Below are positions 29,885 through 31,284 of a DNA stretch of 31,284 bases, piece by piece. Source of the stretch: Liolophura sinensis (taxonomy: Eukaryota > Mollusca > Polyplacophora > Chitonida > Chitonidae). The notes beneath the pieces are model-generated. The model was not told the DNA's origin, did no database searches, and saw only the letters and a program-made list of their open reading frames with translations. The stretch lies in contig NW_027018395.1 in the NCBI RefSeq assembly GCF_032854445.1, positions 1 to 31,284 of the forward strand, given 5' to 3'. Numbering within the stretch: the stretch's first letter is position 1; each line of letters begins with the position of its first letter. The translations under genes and the position numbers were made by a program.

Positions 29885-31284
29885 ATGTCGCCTGGTACAC
29901 CTGTCATTTTGTGCTTACTGTTGTCAAGTCTTTATACGTTAATTCAGTCCCACAACGATACCGACTTGGGTGAGTGGCTTCACACATGCATTTTCTCAAC
30001 ACACGTGACAGATTTCAAAGTATCTGCTTGCTAACTTTCCCGATACACTGTATTGATAGCATACCTTTATGCAATATAATTATTGCAAAGTGCTTGCATA
30101 TAATAAACTCATGCCATATGAAAACACCTCATGTATTGATTAGTTGTGTACAGTTTGTTTTGTTCTTTTGACAAGATAGATGTGTCATCTATCATAGATC
30201 TGTACATTTTGTTCTCTTTTGTGGATGCTGTATGTATATACTGATAGTTGATATAGGTTGTATACATTTCCATGTGGTTTGTTTTTTCTGTAAGAGACGG
30301 TATGTGTATAGACCATTTATCTTTTGTATAAAAGAATCGGGTATGTGTCTACAGCTCATAAGTTGTGTATATTTTGTTTTGTTCCATACAAGAGTTTGTG
30401 TATAAATCATATGGTATGTAGTCGAATGTGCACATTTTGATTGTTCCCTTTGACGAGTGTATATATAGATCGCGTAGGTATGTGTTGATTACATTTTGTT
30501 CTGTAGACGAATGTATCTATGTAGAGCATTGTAGTTGTGTGGCATTTTGTTTCTTTATTATAGAGGACTCAAATATTAACTATATTAGTTGTGTCATTTT
30601 GTATTCCTTTGTAAACGAGTATGTGTATTGATCAGCATTAGCTGTATACATGTTTGTATGAATTTAGATTTAAATCATGATAGTTTTATACAGTTTGATT
30701 TAGTCTGCAGACGAGTATGTATATAGATCATATTTGTGTACATTTCCTGATTTCTTTTGTAAACGGCTATACGTATATATTTGTAGATCATACTAGTATT
30801 GGTTGTGTACATTTTGTTTTCTTCTGTAGACGAATATCTATATAAAAACTAACATCAGTTAATTTTGTATATTTTGTTTTCCTCTGTAGGCGAACATGTG
30901 ACTATTATCATGTACACTTTGTTTTCTTTGCAGATGAATATGTGTATGCTTGGTGCGAGATGGAACCAAATAATGCTACTCAGTTTGAATCAACGCATAA
31001 CGTCACTGGGATGATTAATATAAAGCAATGGGTAAGATTGGAGCTGTACATGCCCTCTCCCATCTCCCGTCTTGCCTACCAGACTGCATGTGAACATTGT
31101 TCAGCTTTATCTATTTAGCATAGTTGTCTTGGCAAAAACGAATTCTCGTTACAGGGTGATATTCATTGATTTTGTTTGTTTATATGGTTGTGTGTCTCTA
31201 TGGTAAATGTTAATGCTTACGAAAATTAATTCATTACAGAACGAAGGAGGACTGGTGGATATCACTGTAGATTTGGTTTGGTTT
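29885..31284 (+). CDS. Secreted glycoprotein, possibly Cu/Zn-SOD-like (3' end outside window)
   Basis: Three exons join in phase: 29885-29969, 30934-31031, and 31240 to the window end. The first 28 residues start MSPGTPVILCLLLSSLYTLI, a clear signal peptide with cleavage probably near residue 22. The mature part includes YVYAWCEMEPNNATQF, HNVTGMINIKQW and NEGGLVDITVDLVWF. Three N-glycosylation sites (NDT, NAT, NVT) fit a secreted protein. The spacing of a Cys, then a G-x-I-x-I-x-Q strand, then G-G-x-V-x-I is reminiscent of the first strands of extracellular Cu/Zn-SOD-like repeats known in molluscs, but the metal ligands would lie beyond the window. Start choice: this ATG alone opens a signal peptide; an overlapping upstream frame from 29776 is out of frame. 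Confidence 0.7.
30140..30933 (+). repeat. Intronic minisatellite of decayed 3' splice-site-like units
   Basis: About a dozen degenerate units of roughly 45-90 bp fill most of intron 1 of the secreted-protein gene. Each has GTGTACATTTTGTTTTCTT or a close variant, then TGTAGACGAATATGTGTAT or a variant, then ATAGATCATA. The final unit is the real acceptor, ending TTTGTTTTCTTTGCAG, followed by exon 2 beginning ATGAATATGTGTAT. Confidence 0.75.

Noticed and set aside
29776-29973. 65-aa plus frame overlapping the signal-peptide start
   Set aside because: Out of frame with the signal-peptide exon that joins in phase to two later exons; at most an upstream ORF.
1-31284. CRISPR arrays, bacterial operons or integrated viral genomes
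   Set aside because: The repeats found are minisatellite-like or large duplications without spacer structure, and all supported genes are spliced; no viral replication or capsid gene was recognised.

Overview
The window looks like nuclear DNA from a mollusc (gastropod or bivalve). It is AT-rich, genes are cut into many short exons with GT/AG introns, and several dispersed repeats match ones I remember from mollusc genomes: the family beginning GAGTGAGTGCTTGGGGTTTAA, and a SINE-like element with GTATAAGTGAAATATTCTTG followed by AAAT units. No bacterial-style operon, CRISPR array or viral genome is visible. Exon models were built by hand from splice signals and reading-frame phase. Family names come from memory and were not searched.

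Layout: (1) 0.1-3.6 kb, minus strand: the 3' part of a gene (six exons found, first exon unresolved) for a charged protein whose large exon holds five ~60-residue modules with the core RTKSGR. About 0.9 kb upstream are three perfect TGACGTCA (CRE) sites within 56 bp, the probable promoter side. (2) 4.8-14.4 kb: mostly non-coding, with G/C homopolymer tracts, an excess of the palindrome TAGGCCTA, and two weak exon-like blocks on the minus strand. (3) 14.47-18.03 kb: a tandem segmental duplication of about 1.95 and 1.6 kb. Each copy carries six 32-33-bp units with a CCAAT box and, exactly 16 bp later, an AACCAC (Runx-type) motif, and each ends in a conserved CAG/GTAAGT splice-donor context. (4) 18.57-28.1 kb, plus strand: the main gene, with a TATA box, a 5' UTR exon and 16 coding exons that join in phase into a 1344-residue protein. 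It resembles an RNase H-fold (DDE-type) transposase preceded by a zinc-ribbon-like region (recalled as DUF6729) and a small DUF3820-like module. It looks intact and host-like rather than a decayed transposon. (5) 28.8-29.5 kb: a 318-bp tandem duplication abutting a tRNA-Met(CAT)-like gene with an 18-nt insertion at the normal intron position and a poor acceptor stem. (6) 29.9 kb to the end, plus strand: the first three exons of a secreted glycoprotein, possibly a Cu/Zn-SOD-like repeat protein. Its first intron is filled with a minisatellite whose units resemble its own 3' splice site.

The genes do not look functionally linked; this is an ordinary stretch of metazoan chromosome. Its most notable content is the domesticated-looking transposase gene and the structured duplication just upstream of it.
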